From Lacunisphaera sp. (GTDB lineage: Bacteria > Verrucomicrobiota > Verrucomicrobiia > Opitutales > Opitutaceae), in contig JAQSCO010000005.1 in NCBI GenBank assembly GCA_029945445.1, positions 62,001 to 126,000 on the forward strand: 64,000 nucleotides of DNA, given 5' to 3'. Every line of letters begins with the position of its first letter. Positions within the stretch are counted from its first letter, which is position 1. Made by a program: the position numbers and the translations under genes. Under the pieces are notes generated by a model. That model saw nothing but the letters and a program-made list of their open reading frames with translations. It did not search any database and was not told where the DNA came from. Below, piece by piece: positions 17,775 through 26,981 of this stretch.

Positions 17775-18311
17775 ATGACCGCCACCGCCGTCAACCTCTA
17801 CCTCGTGGGCTTCATGGGCACCGGCAAAAGCACCGTGGGCCGCCTGCTGGCCCGGCAACTCGGCCTGCGGTTCCTCGACAGCGACCACGAGATCGAGCGC
17901 AAGCAGGGCAAGGCGGTCGCGAAGATCTTCGCCGAGGATGGCGAGGCGACATTCCGCGCGCTCGAGCGCGAGTTCATCGAGCTGGGCCATCCGGAGCACG
18001 GCGCGATCGTGGCCTGCGGCGGCGGACTGGTCGTGCCGCCGGGCATGCTGGAGCTGCTGCACCGGCGCGGGGTCGTCATCTGCATGCACGCGCCGATCGA
18101 GACCATCCTGCAGCGCACCATGCGCACCTCGCACCGGCCGCTGCTGCAGGTGGTGAACCCGGAGCAGCGGCTGCGCGAGCTCTACGCGCAGCGCGAGGAA
18201 ATCTACCGGCGCACCGGCACGATGGTGCTGACCGACAAGCGGCCGATGCGGGAGATCGCCGCGCACGTGCTGCGCGTCTACCGCCTCGAGGCCGCGCACT
18301 TCAAGAAATGA
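17775..18311 (+). CDS. aroK: shikimate kinase
   Basis: 178 residues. It phosphorylates shikimate at the 3-OH with ATP in the chorismate pathway. Motifs are the P-loop LVGFMGTGKSTVGRLLA, the shikimate-binding FLDSDHEIERKQGKAV (Asp of SDxxIE), VACGGGLVVPP (GGG motif), and the lid RTMRTSHRPLL. The ATG at 17775 gives the family's standard length. The stop overlaps the queG start by four bases (ATGA). Confidence 0.95.
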   Translation: MTATAVNLYLVGFMGTGKSTVGRLLARQLGLRFLDSDHEIERKQGKAVAKIFAEDGEATFRALEREFIELGHPEHGAIVACGGGLVVPPGMLELLHRRGVVICMHAPIETILQRTMRTSHRPLLQVVNPEQRLRELYAQREEIYRRTGTMVLTDKRPMREIAAHVLRVYRLEAAHFKK

Positions 18312-19468
18312 CCGCACCGGCCGGGCTGCAGGTCGCCGGTGAGAAGCGCGAGGCGCTCCGCGGGCGGCTGGCTGCGCTCGGTTTTGACGAGGTGCGGTTC
18401 GCCGCCGTGGATGCCCGCAAAAACTCCAGCCTGCGCGCCTGGCTCGACGCCGGCCGCTCGGCCGACATGGCGTGGCTGGAGCGCACCGCGGACAAGCGCA
18501 TGGACCCGGCCCTCGTCCTGCCCGGCGGGCGCAGCATGATCCTGCTCGGCGTCAATTACTGGTCGGATGCCTCCGTCGGGAATCCGCGCTGGGCGCGGTA
18601 TGCCCTGCATGCGGACTATCATGACACGATGGAGCCCGGGCTCGTGGCCGCGGGGAAAGTGCTGGAGGAAACATGCGGCGCGGCGCCGGCGGACTACCGC
18701 TACTACGTCGACACCGGCCCGGTGCTCGAGCGCGGCTGGGCGGCGCGCAGCGGTCTCGGCTTCCTCGGCAAGAACGCGATGCTCATCTCGCAGCGGCACG
18801 GTAACTGGCTGTTTCTCGCGACGATCCTGACGCGGCTGGAGATCGCACCGGACGAGCCGTTGCGCAAAAAACCGCTGCCCGCGTCCGGCGACGAGCCGGC
18901 CGGCCTGCTGTGCGGCAAGTGCACGCGCTGCCTCGACGCGTGTCCGACGCAGGCGTTCCCCGCGCCCGGCGTGGTGGACGCGCGGCGCTGCATTTCCTAC
19001 CAGACCATCGAAAACAAGGGCATCATCCCGCGCGAGCTGCGCGCGGGCATCGGCACGCACATCTACGGCTGCGACGTGTGCCTGGAGGTCTGCCCGTGGA
19101 ACCGCTTCGCCCGCGCCGGCCGGCAGTTGCTGCTCAGCGCACGGCCCGGCCTCGCGGCGCTGCCCCTCCAGGAAATTCTCCAGCTCACCCCGGCGCGTTT
19201 CGCGGAAATCTTCCGGGGCACGGCGATCAAGCGGCTCAAGCGCACCGGCCTGCTGCGCAACGCGTGTGTCGTCGCGGGGAACTCCGGCGACGCCGGCCTC
19301 CTGCCGGCGCTCGCGCCACTCGCCGCGCACGAGTCGGCCGTGGTGCGGGCGCACGCGGTGTGGGCGGTGCGGCGGATCGCCGGCGAAAAGGCGGGCGGGT
19401 TGTTGCAAACCGCGCGGCAGAACGAAGCGGACGCGACGGTGCTCGAGGAATACGCGGACGCTACTTGA
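18308..19468 (+). CDS. queG: epoxyqueuosine reductase
   Basis: 386 residues. Cobalamin- and Fe-S-dependent enzyme that reduces epoxyqueuosine to queuosine in the tRNA wobble base. The N-terminal cobalamin-binding part includes SMILLGVNYWSD and GFLGKNAMLIS. Two 4Fe-4S motifs follow, LLCGKCTRCLDACPTQAF and YGCDVCLEVCPWNRF, and the C-terminal tail shows HEAT-like repeats (LAPLAAHESAVVRAHAVWAV). It is coupled to aroK by an ATGA overlap. The 3' end overlaps the convergent thioesterase gene by eight bases. Confidence 0.95.
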   Translation: MTAPAGLQVAGEKREALRGRLAALGFDEVRFAAVDARKNSSLRAWLDAGRSADMAWLERTADKRMDPALVLPGGRSMILLGVNYWSDASVGNPRWARYALHADYHDTMEPGLVAAGKVLEETCGAAPADYRYYVDTGPVLERGWAARSGLGFLGKNAMLISQRHGNWLFLATILTRLEIAPDEPLRKKPLPASGDEPAGLLCGKCTRCLDACPTQAFPAPGVVDARRCISYQTIENKGIIPRELRAGIGTHIYGCDVCLEVCPWNRFARAGRQLLLSARPGLAALPLQEILQLTPARFAEIFRGTAIKRLKRTGLLRNACVVAGNSGDAGLLPALAPLAAHESAVVRAHAVWAVRRIAGEKAGGLLQTARQNEADATVLEEYADAT

Positions 19469-19862
19469 ACAGCGCCCGCATCGTCTCCGTGAAGAATGCC
19501 GGGGGCCGCACCGGTTCGCCGGTCATGTTGATGAAGGCGTGGGTGGTGAAACCGGTGACGAGCAGCTCCTCGCCGCGGCGCACCTCGTATTCAAGATGGA
19601 TGCGGAGCAACGGGCGTTCCTTCAGCCGGGTGATCACCGTCACGGTGTCGTCATAGAGCGCGGGCTTGAAGAACTTCGTGCCGAGCTCGATGACCGGCAG
19701 CCGGTAGCCCTGGGCCTCGAGGTCCTTGTAGGGCAGGCCGCATTCCTTGAGCAGGGTGGTGCGGCCGACCTCGAACCACGGGAGGTAATTCCCGTGGTAG
19801 ACGATGCCCATCATGTCGGTCTCGGCGTAACGCACGGTGATCGGTGAGCGCGATTCGAGCAT
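19461..19862 (-). CDS. YbgC/FadM-type acyl-CoA thioesterase (hotdog fold)
   Basis: 133 residues from the ATG at 19862; the longer frame upstream overlaps the preceding glycosyltransferase and looks like its shadow. The 4-hydroxybenzoyl-CoA thioesterase-type motif is VRYAETDMMGIVYHGNYLPW, with the catalytic Asp and the HGNY loop. It hydrolyses acyl-CoA or acyl-ACP thioesters. It starts four bases after the upstream glycosyltransferase stop, so the two share a transcript, which fits a lipid-related role. Confidence 0.88.
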   Translation of the reverse strand: MLESRSPITVRYAETDMMGIVYHGNYLPWFEVGRTTLLKECGLPYKDLEAQGYRLPVIELGTKFFKPALYDDTVTVITRLKERPLLRIHLEYEVRRGEELLVTGFTTHAFINMTGEPVRPPAFFTETMRALFK

Positions 19863-19866
19863 GGCG

Positions 19867-21042
19867 TCAGCTTGCCGGGGTGGGGGCGGGTTGTCCAAAC
19901 AAGGATTGGGCGGACTCGCGCCAGGAAGTCCGGGTGGCGCGCCCGCGGCCGGCCGCACCGAGACGCTGGCGCAGCGCCGGGTCGGCGATCAGGCGGCCGA
20001 ACGCGGCCGTGAGCGCGGGCTGGTCGCCCGGCGCGACGAGCAGGCCGGTCTCGCCGTTGCTGACCGCCTCCGGCACGCCGCCGATGTCGTGGGCGATGAC
20101 CGGCAGGCCGTGCGCGCCGGCCTCGAGGTAGACGAGCCCGAAGCCCTCGACGCTGTGGTGGTGCGGCATGCTGGTCATGGCGAAGATGTCCGCCTGCGCG
20201 TAGATCGCCCCGAGTTTATCGTCGGGGATGTCGCCGAGGAACTTCACCGGGAAGTCGGCGGTGGCCGCCGCGTCGGCGAGGGCGGTCTCGTAGTTCTCCT
20301 TGCTGTGCGAACCGACGAGCCAGTATTCGATCGAGGCGCGCACGGCGGGCGGCAGGGCCTTGAGCGCGGCGATGACCTCCCGCTGGCCCTTGCGGGGACT
20401 GAGCCGGGCAACGGTCAGGATGATGGTCTTGCCGGCGGACTTGGCGGGGGCGGGCGACGCCGGCGCGACGAGATCGGTGCGCAGGGCTCCCGGGGTGAGG
20501 ACGACCTTGGCCGCGGCCTCGGGAAAGTTTTCCTTCAGCAGATCGCGGGCATAGGCGCTGACGACGCTGACGTGGGCGGCCTGACGGAGCAGGTGGTTGG
20601 TGCTCCAGCGCAGCAGGCCGCGCGAGGCGAGGCGCTGGATCTCGGAGCCGTGGAAGGTCAGCACCAGCTGGGCCGAGCGCAGGGTGTCGAAGTATTGCAG
20701 CAGGAGCATCGCCAGCAGCGGACCCGGTTCGGGGATGTAGAGGGTGGCTCCCTTCAGCTTGTCGCGCTGCGTCATGAGCTGCCGGGCCATGCGCCACTGG
20801 CTCAAGAGGCTGTGATCGCCGGCCAGCGGCAGGCGGTGGACGGGGAAGGGCCACGCGGCTTCCGGCGTGCCCTCGGGCAGGGCGGGGGCCCAGACTTCCA
20901 CATCAAAGCCCAGGCTTTGGGCGGCGCGCGCCATCTCGGCGGCATAAACCGCGATGCCGCCGCGATGGGGGTAAAACTCGTGCGTGACCAATACCAGCGG
21001 CCGGATGGCCCGTGGGGCATTGCTGGGAACAAGGGACTGCAT
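19867..21042 (-). CDS. GT4-family glycosyltransferase
   Basis: 391 residues with the GT-B fold. The N-domain begins VLVTHEFYPHRGGIAVYAAEMARA (glycine-rich acceptor loop), and the C-domain has TVARLSPRKGQREVIAAL, and the donor-binding EX7E equivalent VEGFGLVYLEAGAHGLPVIA. The closest style is the PimB-like mannosyltransferases that act on lipid acceptors. It is cytoplasmic, with peripheral membrane association likely. It is divergent from the ACP-dehydratase gene across a 187-base gap that holds a TATAAT-like box (21052-21057) without a convincing -35. Confidence 0.88.
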   Translation of the reverse strand: MQSLVPSNAPRAIRPLVLVTHEFYPHRGGIAVYAAEMARAAQSLGFDVEVWAPALPEGTPEAAWPFPVHRLPLAGDHSLLSQWRMARQLMTQRDKLKGATLYIPEPGPLLAMLLLQYFDTLRSAQLVLTFHGSEIQRLASRGLLRWSTNHLLRQAAHVSVVSAYARDLLKENFPEAAAKVVLTPGALRTDLVAPASPAPAKSAGKTIILTVARLSPRKGQREVIAALKALPPAVRASIEYWLVGSHSKENYETALADAAATADFPVKFLGDIPDDKLGAIYAQADIFAMTSMPHHHSVEGFGLVYLEAGAHGLPVIAHDIGGVPEAVSNGETGLLVAPGDQPALTAAFGRLIADPALRQRLGAAGRGRATRTSWRESAQSLFGQPAPTPAS

Positions 21043-21229
21043 TGCCGGTTATATAATGAGTAGCGTCGTCGCCTGGGTGCGACCCGTTCAATCCAGAGAG
21101 CCGGCATGTGGGCTCGCAAGCATCACCAAGTCAACAGGCTAAATTTCCCCAACCCGCGCCTTGTCCGCTTCTGGTGGGGCAAATTTTTGGAGTTTACATA
21201 CCTGCCGACCTTAACTTACTAATTCCAGA

Positions 21230-22168
21230 ATGGCACACGTCTCTAACAACCCCTCGGGCACCCCGCTTAAAACTTTCACTTCGGAAGATGATGCAAATCT
21301 GCGTGAGGCCCTGAAGCGTTGCTCGGCAGCTACTTATGAGGCGGCCGCCCAGTTTCGCAAAACCGGCAATACCGAGCATTTGCCCGCCATCGTGCTGGGT
21401 ATCATCGAGCGCTATGTGGAGCCCGATCTCCGCGCCAAGCTGAAGGATACCGACGATGATCTGCGCATCATCGAGGATCTGGGCATCGATTCCCTGACCA
21501 TGATGGAAATCGTCATCCTCGTGGAGGATGTGCTCCAGATGACCATCAATAATGAGGAGCTCCGCCACCTGCGCACCGTCGGCGACGTGAAGACCTTCAT
21601 CGAGTGCAAGGTTCGCGGCTTGCCCCTGCCGAAGCCCACCAAGTTCATTCCGATCGAGCAGATCATGTCGGTCATGCCGATCCAGCCGCCGTTCCTGTTC
21701 CTCGGCGAGGCCTCGGTCAACGCCCACGGCGCGAACGCCAAATACAAGATCAGCGGCCAGGAGTTTTTCCTGCAGGGCCATTTCAAGGACAACCCCGTGC
21801 TGCCCGCGTCCATCATGCTCGAGGCGCTCGGCCAGCTCGCTGTCCTCTTCCTGCTCGAGGGCCAGGTCGGCGAGGCCGGCAAGGTCGTCGACCACCGCAC
21901 CATTTTCTTCACCTCCTGCGAGGGCGTCCGCTGCCACCGCGTGTGCCGGCCCGGTGACGTGCTCAATCTTTCCATCAAGCCGAAACGCCTGAAGTCGCCG
22001 CTCGCCACGTTCGAGGGCCAGATCCGCGTCGGCCAGGAAAAGGCCGCCATCGCCGAGGAAATCACGCTGACCTTCGCCTTCGCCGAGGAAGTCGCCCAAC
22101 CGGCTTCGCAGATCCAGTCCGCACCGGACGCCGCCACCGGCCAGTCGCAGGCCGCGGTGAACGCCTGA
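21230..22168 (+). CDS. acyl carrier protein fused to FabZ/FabA-like dehydratase
   Basis: 312 residues. Residues about 50-130 are an acyl carrier domain with the 4'-phosphopantetheine site DLGIDSLTMMEIV (Ser about 88). Residues about 140-290 are a hotdog dehydratase with PFLFLGEASV, the catalytic GHFKDNPVLPA (His about 184) and the Glu of IMLEALGQ (about 198). A carrier and dehydratase in one chain would keep the 3-hydroxyacyl chain on the same polypeptide. It heads a cluster of ketosynthase, SDR and glycosyltransferase genes, so it is probably part of a dedicated fatty-acyl or polyene pathway rather than bulk fatty acid synthesis. Confidence 0.85.
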   Translation: MAHVSNNPSGTPLKTFTSEDDANLREALKRCSAATYEAAAQFRKTGNTEHLPAIVLGIIERYVEPDLRAKLKDTDDDLRIIEDLGIDSLTMMEIVILVEDVLQMTINNEELRHLRTVGDVKTFIECKVRGLPLPKPTKFIPIEQIMSVMPIQPPFLFLGEASVNAHGANAKYKISGQEFFLQGHFKDNPVLPASIMLEALGQLAVLFLLEGQVGEAGKVVDHRTIFFTSCEGVRCHRVCRPGDVLNLSIKPKRLKSPLATFEGQIRVGQEKAAIAEEITLTFAFAEEVAQPASQIQSAPDAATGQSQAAVNA

Positions 22169-22282
22169 GTCGGGCCCGATGCCGGTCCTTGCGGCTGCGG
22201 TGGTTGACCACCCCCGGAAAAGCGTTTTGATTCACTGCGACCTCGCCGCGGCCCCGTTCGCCGCCCCCGCGGTCTAAACCCC

Positions 22283-23545
22283 ATGCGGAAAGTATACATC
22301 ACGGGCGTCGGTTTCATCTCCAGCATCGGCAATGACGCCATCGCCGTCTCCGAGAGCTTGCGCGAGCTCCGCCATGGCATGATCCAGTATCCGCCGTTCC
22401 AGAAGGCCGATGTGCCGGTCAAGGTTGCCGCGCCGATCCGCGATTTCACGACGGACACCACCGACCAGGAGGACTGGATTTTTCCCGCCCGCTACAGCAT
22501 CCGCCGAGAAACGCTGCGCGGCATGGCCCCGCACGGCATTTACGCCTACTGCGCGATGCAGCAGGCCGTGGAGGACGCCAAGCTCACCGAGGCCGACTGG
22601 TCCAACCCGGACACCGGCCTCTACGCCGCGTCCGCCGGCTCGCCTTTCCTGCTTGGGCACCATCTCGAGCGCATGCGCAAGCTCGGCGTCATGCGCTGCC
22701 CGCCGCTCGGCGTGGTCGCGTCCATCTCCGGCACCGTCAATTTTAACCTCGTCTCGCAGTTCAAGATCAAGGGCGCGTCGACCGGCTTTTCCTCGGCCTG
22801 CGCCTCGTCGGCCCATGCGCTGGGGTTTGCCTACGACGAGATCGCGCTCGGCCGCCAGAAGCGCATGTTCGTCATCGGCGCCGAGGATGGCAACGTCGAG
22901 AGCATCCTGCCTTTCGCCGGCATGCGCGCTCTCTCGCTGCAGACTGATCCGTCCATCGCGTCGCGGCCGTTCGATGTGGCGCGCGACGGCTTCGTCGGCA
23001 CCGGCGGCTCGACCGTCCTCGTCCTCGAAAGCGAGGCGGAGGTCCAGCGCCGCAGCCCCAAGGTCTACTGCGAGGTCGCCGGCTGGGGCCAGGCCTCCGA
23101 CGGCTACAATGTCGCCATCTCGCACCCCGACGGCGCGGGCCTGCGCATGGCCATGCAGAACGCCCTGAAGTATTCCGACACGCCGGCCGAGTCGGTCGAC
23201 TACGTGAACGCCCACGCGACCTCCACGCCCATCGGCGACCTTTCCGAGGCGCGCGCGCTCAAGGCCGTCTTTCACAGTTCCCCGACCCGCCCCGCCGTCA
23301 GCAGCACCAAGGCCCTCACCGGCCACGGCCTGTCGCTCGCCGGCGCGATGGAGGCCGGTTTCTGCGCCCTGGCCATCAAGCAGGGCTTCATGCCCGGCTC
23401 CGCGCATATCTCGCGGATCGACCCGGCCTGCGAGGGGCTGAACATCATCCGCTCCACGCTCCCGCACCGCCCGAACGTCGTGCTGAGCAACAGCAGCGGG
23501 TTCGGCGGCGCCAACGTCGTCCTCGTCTTCAAGAGCGTGAATTGA
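22283..23545 (+). CDS. beta-ketoacyl-ACP synthase (FabF-like)
   Basis: 420 residues, thiolase fold. The catalytic triad is visible: Cys in FSSACASSAHALG (about 173), His in VNAHATSTPIGD (about 311) and His in KALTGHGLSLAGAMEA (about 348); the C-terminal NSSGFGGANVVLVF is canonical. It condenses acyl-ACP with malonyl-ACP. With the ACP-dehydratase before it and the SDR after it, it forms a complete elongation set apart from the enoyl reductase, which suggests unsaturated or special chains. Confidence 0.92.
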   Translation: MRKVYITGVGFISSIGNDAIAVSESLRELRHGMIQYPPFQKADVPVKVAAPIRDFTTDTTDQEDWIFPARYSIRRETLRGMAPHGIYAYCAMQQAVEDAKLTEADWSNPDTGLYAASAGSPFLLGHHLERMRKLGVMRCPPLGVVASISGTVNFNLVSQFKIKGASTGFSSACASSAHALGFAYDEIALGRQKRMFVIGAEDGNVESILPFAGMRALSLQTDPSIASRPFDVARDGFVGTGGSTVLVLESEAEVQRRSPKVYCEVAGWGQASDGYNVAISHPDGAGLRMAMQNALKYSDTPAESVDYVNAHATSTPIGDLSEARALKAVFHSSPTRPAVSSTKALTGHGLSLAGAMEAGFCALAIKQGFMPGSAHISRIDPACEGLNIIRSTLPHRPNVVLSNSSGFGGANVVLVFKSVN

Positions 23546-23561
23546 TTCAGTCGGTTCACGC

Positions 23562-24377
23562 ATGAGCACCCCGCTGTCCGCCCGCTACCGCACCGCCTTC
23601 GTCACCGGCGCGAGCACGGGCCTCGGGGGCGCCTTCACGGACATGCTCCTCGCCGCGGGCGTCGAGGTCTGGGGCACCTCGCGCGATCCGAAAAAACTCG
23701 CGCCACGCGCCCGCTTCCACGCCGTCGCGCTCGAACTCGGCGACGGCCCGGCAGCCGAGCGCGCGTTCCTCGACGCGGATCAGGCGGCCGGCGGCTTCGA
23801 TATTGTCATCAACAACGCTGGCTTTGGCACCTTCGGCGCGTTTGCCCACACCGACTTTTCCGTCTGGGAGGAGCAGCTTCGCGTGATGCTCGTGAACACC
23901 GCGCGCCTCAGCCACGCCGCGCTCCGCGGCCTGCTGGCGCGGAAACGCGGCGCGCTGGTCAATATCTCGTCGATCGCCGGCGAGTTCGGCATGCCCTACC
24001 AGGCCACCTACAACACGACGAAGGCCGGTCTCTCCGCGCTCAACGAGAGCCTCATGTATGAGGTGCGCGGCACCGGCGTCATCATTATCGACTTCCGCCC
24101 GGGCGACTACCGCACCGACTTCGAGGGCTCCGTCCGCCGCCCGCCCGGCGCCGCCGGCCCGGGGCAGGAGAACGCCTGGGCCGCCTTCACCGCGATGATG
24201 CAGTCGGGCCCGCCGCCGGCCGGGGCCGCCGTTGATCTGTCGCGCGCCCTGCTCCGCGGCCGCAGCGGCACGGTGCGCAGCGGCCGTTTCTTCCAGGCCG
24301 TGCTCGCACCCCTGCTCGCGCGGTTCGGCTCGCTGGCGCTGAAGCGGCGTATCCAGGAAAAATATTTCGGCCTCTGA
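23562..24377 (+). CDS. short-chain dehydrogenase/reductase
   Basis: 271 residues. Classical SDR: NAD(P) loop VTGASTGLGGAF, the NNAG strand (VINNAGFGTFGAF), the catalytic Ser in NISSIAGEFG, and the YXXXK equivalent YNTTKAGLSALNES. It could reduce a 3-oxoacyl-ACP made by the adjacent ketosynthase, or a 3-keto-sphinganine-type product of the alpha-oxoamine synthase 4 kb away. It starts 17 bases after the ketosynthase stop. Confidence 0.88.
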   Translation: MSTPLSARYRTAFVTGASTGLGGAFTDMLLAAGVEVWGTSRDPKKLAPRARFHAVALELGDGPAAERAFLDADQAAGGFDIVINNAGFGTFGAFAHTDFSVWEEQLRVMLVNTARLSHAALRGLLARKRGALVNISSIAGEFGMPYQATYNTTKAGLSALNESLMYEVRGTGVIIIDFRPGDYRTDFEGSVRRPPGAAGPGQENAWAAFTAMMQSGPPPAGAAVDLSRALLRGRSGTVRSGRFFQAVLAPLLARFGSLALKRRIQEKYFGL

Positions 24378-24378
24378 C

Positions 24379-25590
24379 ATGTCGCGCGTCCGTATCCTCG
24401 TCCTCACTTCCAGCACCGGCGCCGGCCACGACGCGCGCGCGCAGGCTTTCGCCGAGTGGTGCTTCGAGCTCTACCGGCACGACGTCGACGTCCGTATTGA
24501 GCAGATGCTCGAGAAGTCCTCCGGCTTCTTCCGGCTGGGCGTGGATTTCTACAACTGGATCCAAAAAAAATCTCCGTGGCTCCACAAGGCCTTCTACCTG
24601 TTCGTCGAGCTGCTCAGCTTCCTGAACAAGCGCTCCGTCAGCTTCGGCCGCGCCTACTACGAGCAGGTCCTCCGGGAATACCAGCCGCACCTCGTCTTCA
24701 GCGTGCACGACTGCCTTAACCGCGGCTATTTCCAGCTGGCGCGCCAGGTCCTCGGGCCGGACAAGGTCCGCTGCGCCACCTACTGCGGCGAGTTCTCCGG
24801 CGGCTTCGGCTACAGCGTCAACTGGGTCGAGCCCTCAGCCGACCTCTACGTTTCCCGCACGGCCACGGCGCGCGACTACGCGGTGAACCTGGGCATGGCG
24901 CGCGAGCGCACCCGCGTGCGCGGCCACCTCATGCAGCCGCGCCACCACACCGAGGTGCTGAAGGGCGAGGCGCGCACCGCCTTCATCGAGGAGAAACTCG
25001 AGCTGCGCTCCGACCTCTTCACCGTCTTCCTCGCCACCGGCGGCAACGGGGCCAACAACCACCTTGAGCTGCTCCCGAAGCTGCTGCCCCACGCCGGTCG
25101 CCTCCAGGCCATCGTCATCTGCGGCAAGAACCGCGAGACCTACAACCAGCTCGTCCACTGGCGCACCGAGCACCCGGAGTTCACCTGCTTCGTCGACGGT
25201 TTCTCGGACGAGGTGCACCTCCTGATGCAGGTCAGCGACGCCATCGTCACGCGCGGCGGCACGACCACCTGCGCCAAGGCCCTGCATTTCCGCTGCCCGA
25301 TCATCTTCAACGTCATCGGCGGCATCATGCCGCAGGAGGAGCTGACGGTGAAATATTTCCGCAACGGCGACGGCGCCGAGCTCATCGCCAACGCGAACGA
25401 CTTCGGCCGGGTCATCGATGCGTGGATGGCGAACGAGCGCAACTACGACCGCCTGCGCGCCAACTTCCTCAAGCTCCGCTACGAGGAGGACACCACGCTG
25501 GTCGTGAAGGAGCTCGTCGACCTCGCGCAGGAGGCCAGCGGCACGGCACTCGAGCCCGGCCCGTTCCCGCCGAAACCGCGGAAGGGGTAA
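24379..25590 (+). CDS. MGDG-synthase-like (GT28) glycosyltransferase
   Basis: 403 residues. The N-terminal domain LTSSTGAGHDARAQAF matches the GxGH motif of monogalactosyldiacylglycerol synthases. The C-terminal GT28 domain contains FLATGGNGANNHLELL, and the donor-site VTRGGTTTCAKALHFRCPIIF. Such enzymes glycosylate lipids in the cytoplasmic leaflet. It begins two bases after the SDR stop, so lipid modification is the likely end step of this operon. The sugar donor cannot be told from the sequence. Confidence 0.85.
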   Translation: MSRVRILVLTSSTGAGHDARAQAFAEWCFELYRHDVDVRIEQMLEKSSGFFRLGVDFYNWIQKKSPWLHKAFYLFVELLSFLNKRSVSFGRAYYEQVLREYQPHLVFSVHDCLNRGYFQLARQVLGPDKVRCATYCGEFSGGFGYSVNWVEPSADLYVSRTATARDYAVNLGMARERTRVRGHLMQPRHHTEVLKGEARTAFIEEKLELRSDLFTVFLATGGNGANNHLELLPKLLPHAGRLQAIVICGKNRETYNQLVHWRTEHPEFTCFVDGFSDEVHLLMQVSDAIVTRGGTTTCAKALHFRCPIIFNVIGGIMPQEELTVKYFRNGDGAELIANANDFGRVIDAWMANERNYDRLRANFLKLRYEEDTTLVVKELVDLAQEASGTALEPGPFPPKPRKG

Positions 25591-25670
25591 CAATGGGCCG
25601 GCAGTGCTGGCAGGAGTATTTTCTTTTTTGTGTCTTTTTTGACCGCTTCGTGGCTATTTGATTTCCAGCC

Positions 25671-26882
25671 TTGGACTCTTCCCCGCCCACCATCGCCCTG
25701 CTGTTCACGACGTTCCCGAAAACCTCGGAGACCTTCCTCCAACGTGATGTCGCGGCGCTGCAGGCCAAGGGGCTCAACCTGAAGCTCTACTCGCTCTGGG
25801 GTGGCGGCGGTGAATTTCGCGGGCTGCCGGTGCGGAGTTTTCCCAAGTGGCGGCTCATTCCTTTGTTCCTGTTCGAGATTCCGTGGCAATGCGTCCGCCG
25901 GCCGCGGCTGGTGCGGGATCTTTTCGAGGGCGTTTTCACCCGCGTCGCGCCGTCGTGGCTGAATTTCTGGGAGAACATGCTCGGGGCTGGCTTCGCCGGC
26001 TGCTACCACCGCGAGCTGCGCGAAAATCCGCCCGCGCTGGTGCATGGCGCTTGGGCAGGGGCACCCGCGACTGCCGGCTGGATCCTCTGGCGGATGTATG
26101 GCTGGCCCTACAGCTGCGGGGCACACGCCTACGACCTCTACGAGCACGGGGGCGACTGGTGGCTGCTGGAGAAACTGCGGCACGCCCGCTTCATTCACAC
26201 CTCGACCGACATGGGCCGGCGCGAACTCGTCGAGCGCGGCGTGCCGGCGGGAAAGATCGTCTGCGTTCGCCGCGGGCTCGACACCTTCCCGGCGTTCAAG
26301 CCGCTGCGCTCACCCCGCACGCCGCTGCGGCTGCTCTGCATCGCCCGGCTCGTGCCGAAGAAGGGCCTCGACCACCAGCTCCGCATCTACGCGGCACTCA
26401 AGGAGGCCGGGCTGGCGTTTGAGGCGCGCGTCGTCGGCGACGGCCCGTTGCGCGTCGAACTTGAGTCGATGGCCGCGGCGCTCGGCCTGGACGGTTCGGT
26501 GAAATTTCTCGGCACGCTCCCGCCGCCGCAGGTCTGGGAGCAGCTCGCGTGGGCCGATGTGCTGTTGCACACGGGCGTGGTGGCGGCCAGCGGCGACCGC
26601 GACGGCTTGCCGAATGTCATCCCCGAGGCGATGGCCGCGGGCGTGCTGGTCGTGACGTCGCCGATCTCCGCGACGACCGAGGCCATCAGCCAGGAACGCA
26701 CGGGTCTCGTCGCGGACGTGGACCTGCCGCTGGCGTGGGTCGTCGCGCTGCGCCGGCTGGCCGAGGATGACAAGTCCGCGGAGAGTTTCCGCCTCGCGGC
26801 GCGGCGCTGGGTCGAAGAGAACTACGACGCGCACAAGAACACCGCGCGCCTGGTCGAGTGCTTTGAGCAGACCATGAAATGA
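25671..26882 (+). CDS. GT4-family glycosyltransferase (TTG start)
   Basis: 403 residues beginning with TTG at 25671 (no nearer ATG or GTG precedes LFTTFPKTSETFLQRDV). The WcaL/colanic-acid type N-terminus FPKTSETF is followed by the C-domain CIARLVPKKGLDHQLRIY, VKFLGTLPPPQVWEQLAWAD and GLPNVIPEAMAAGVLVVTS. These belong to exopolysaccharide glycosyltransferases. The gap before it is T-rich (25617-25640) and may hold the end of the upstream lipid operon. Confidence 0.85.
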   Translation: MDSSPPTIALLFTTFPKTSETFLQRDVAALQAKGLNLKLYSLWGGGGEFRGLPVRSFPKWRLIPLFLFEIPWQCVRRPRLVRDLFEGVFTRVAPSWLNFWENMLGAGFAGCYHRELRENPPALVHGAWAGAPATAGWILWRMYGWPYSCGAHAYDLYEHGGDWWLLEKLRHARFIHTSTDMGRRELVERGVPAGKIVCVRRGLDTFPAFKPLRSPRTPLRLLCIARLVPKKGLDHQLRIYAALKEAGLAFEARVVGDGPLRVELESMAAALGLDGSVKFLGTLPPPQVWEQLAWADVLLHTGVVAASGDRDGLPNVIPEAMAAGVLVVTSPISATTEAISQERTGLVADVDLPLAWVVALRRLAEDDKSAESFRLAARRWVEENYDAHKNTARLVECFEQTMK

Positions 26883-26900
26883 TTCACTCGATCCAGATTT

Positions 26901-26970
26901 CACAGGAGGAAACGGAGGTAACGGAGAAGGGTTTTGACCAATGCTCCGCTTTCTCCGTTACCTCCTGTAA
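26901..26970. repeat. GGAGGTAACGGAGAA inverted repeat
   Basis: GGAGGTAACGGAGAA at 26914-26928 pairs perfectly with TTCTCCGTTACCTCC at 26951-26965 across a 22-base spacer. The left arm is preceded by another partial unit (CAGGAGGAAACGGAG). It fills the gap between two GT4 genes and overlaps the region before the second gene's start. Confidence 0.7.
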
Positions 26971-26981
26971 GAATTAGTCCG

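Noticed and set aside
21043-21229. Promoter at the TATAAT (21052-21057)
   Set aside because: No -35-like element at suitable distance on either strand, and it lies too near the minus-strand start to judge; mentioned only as context.
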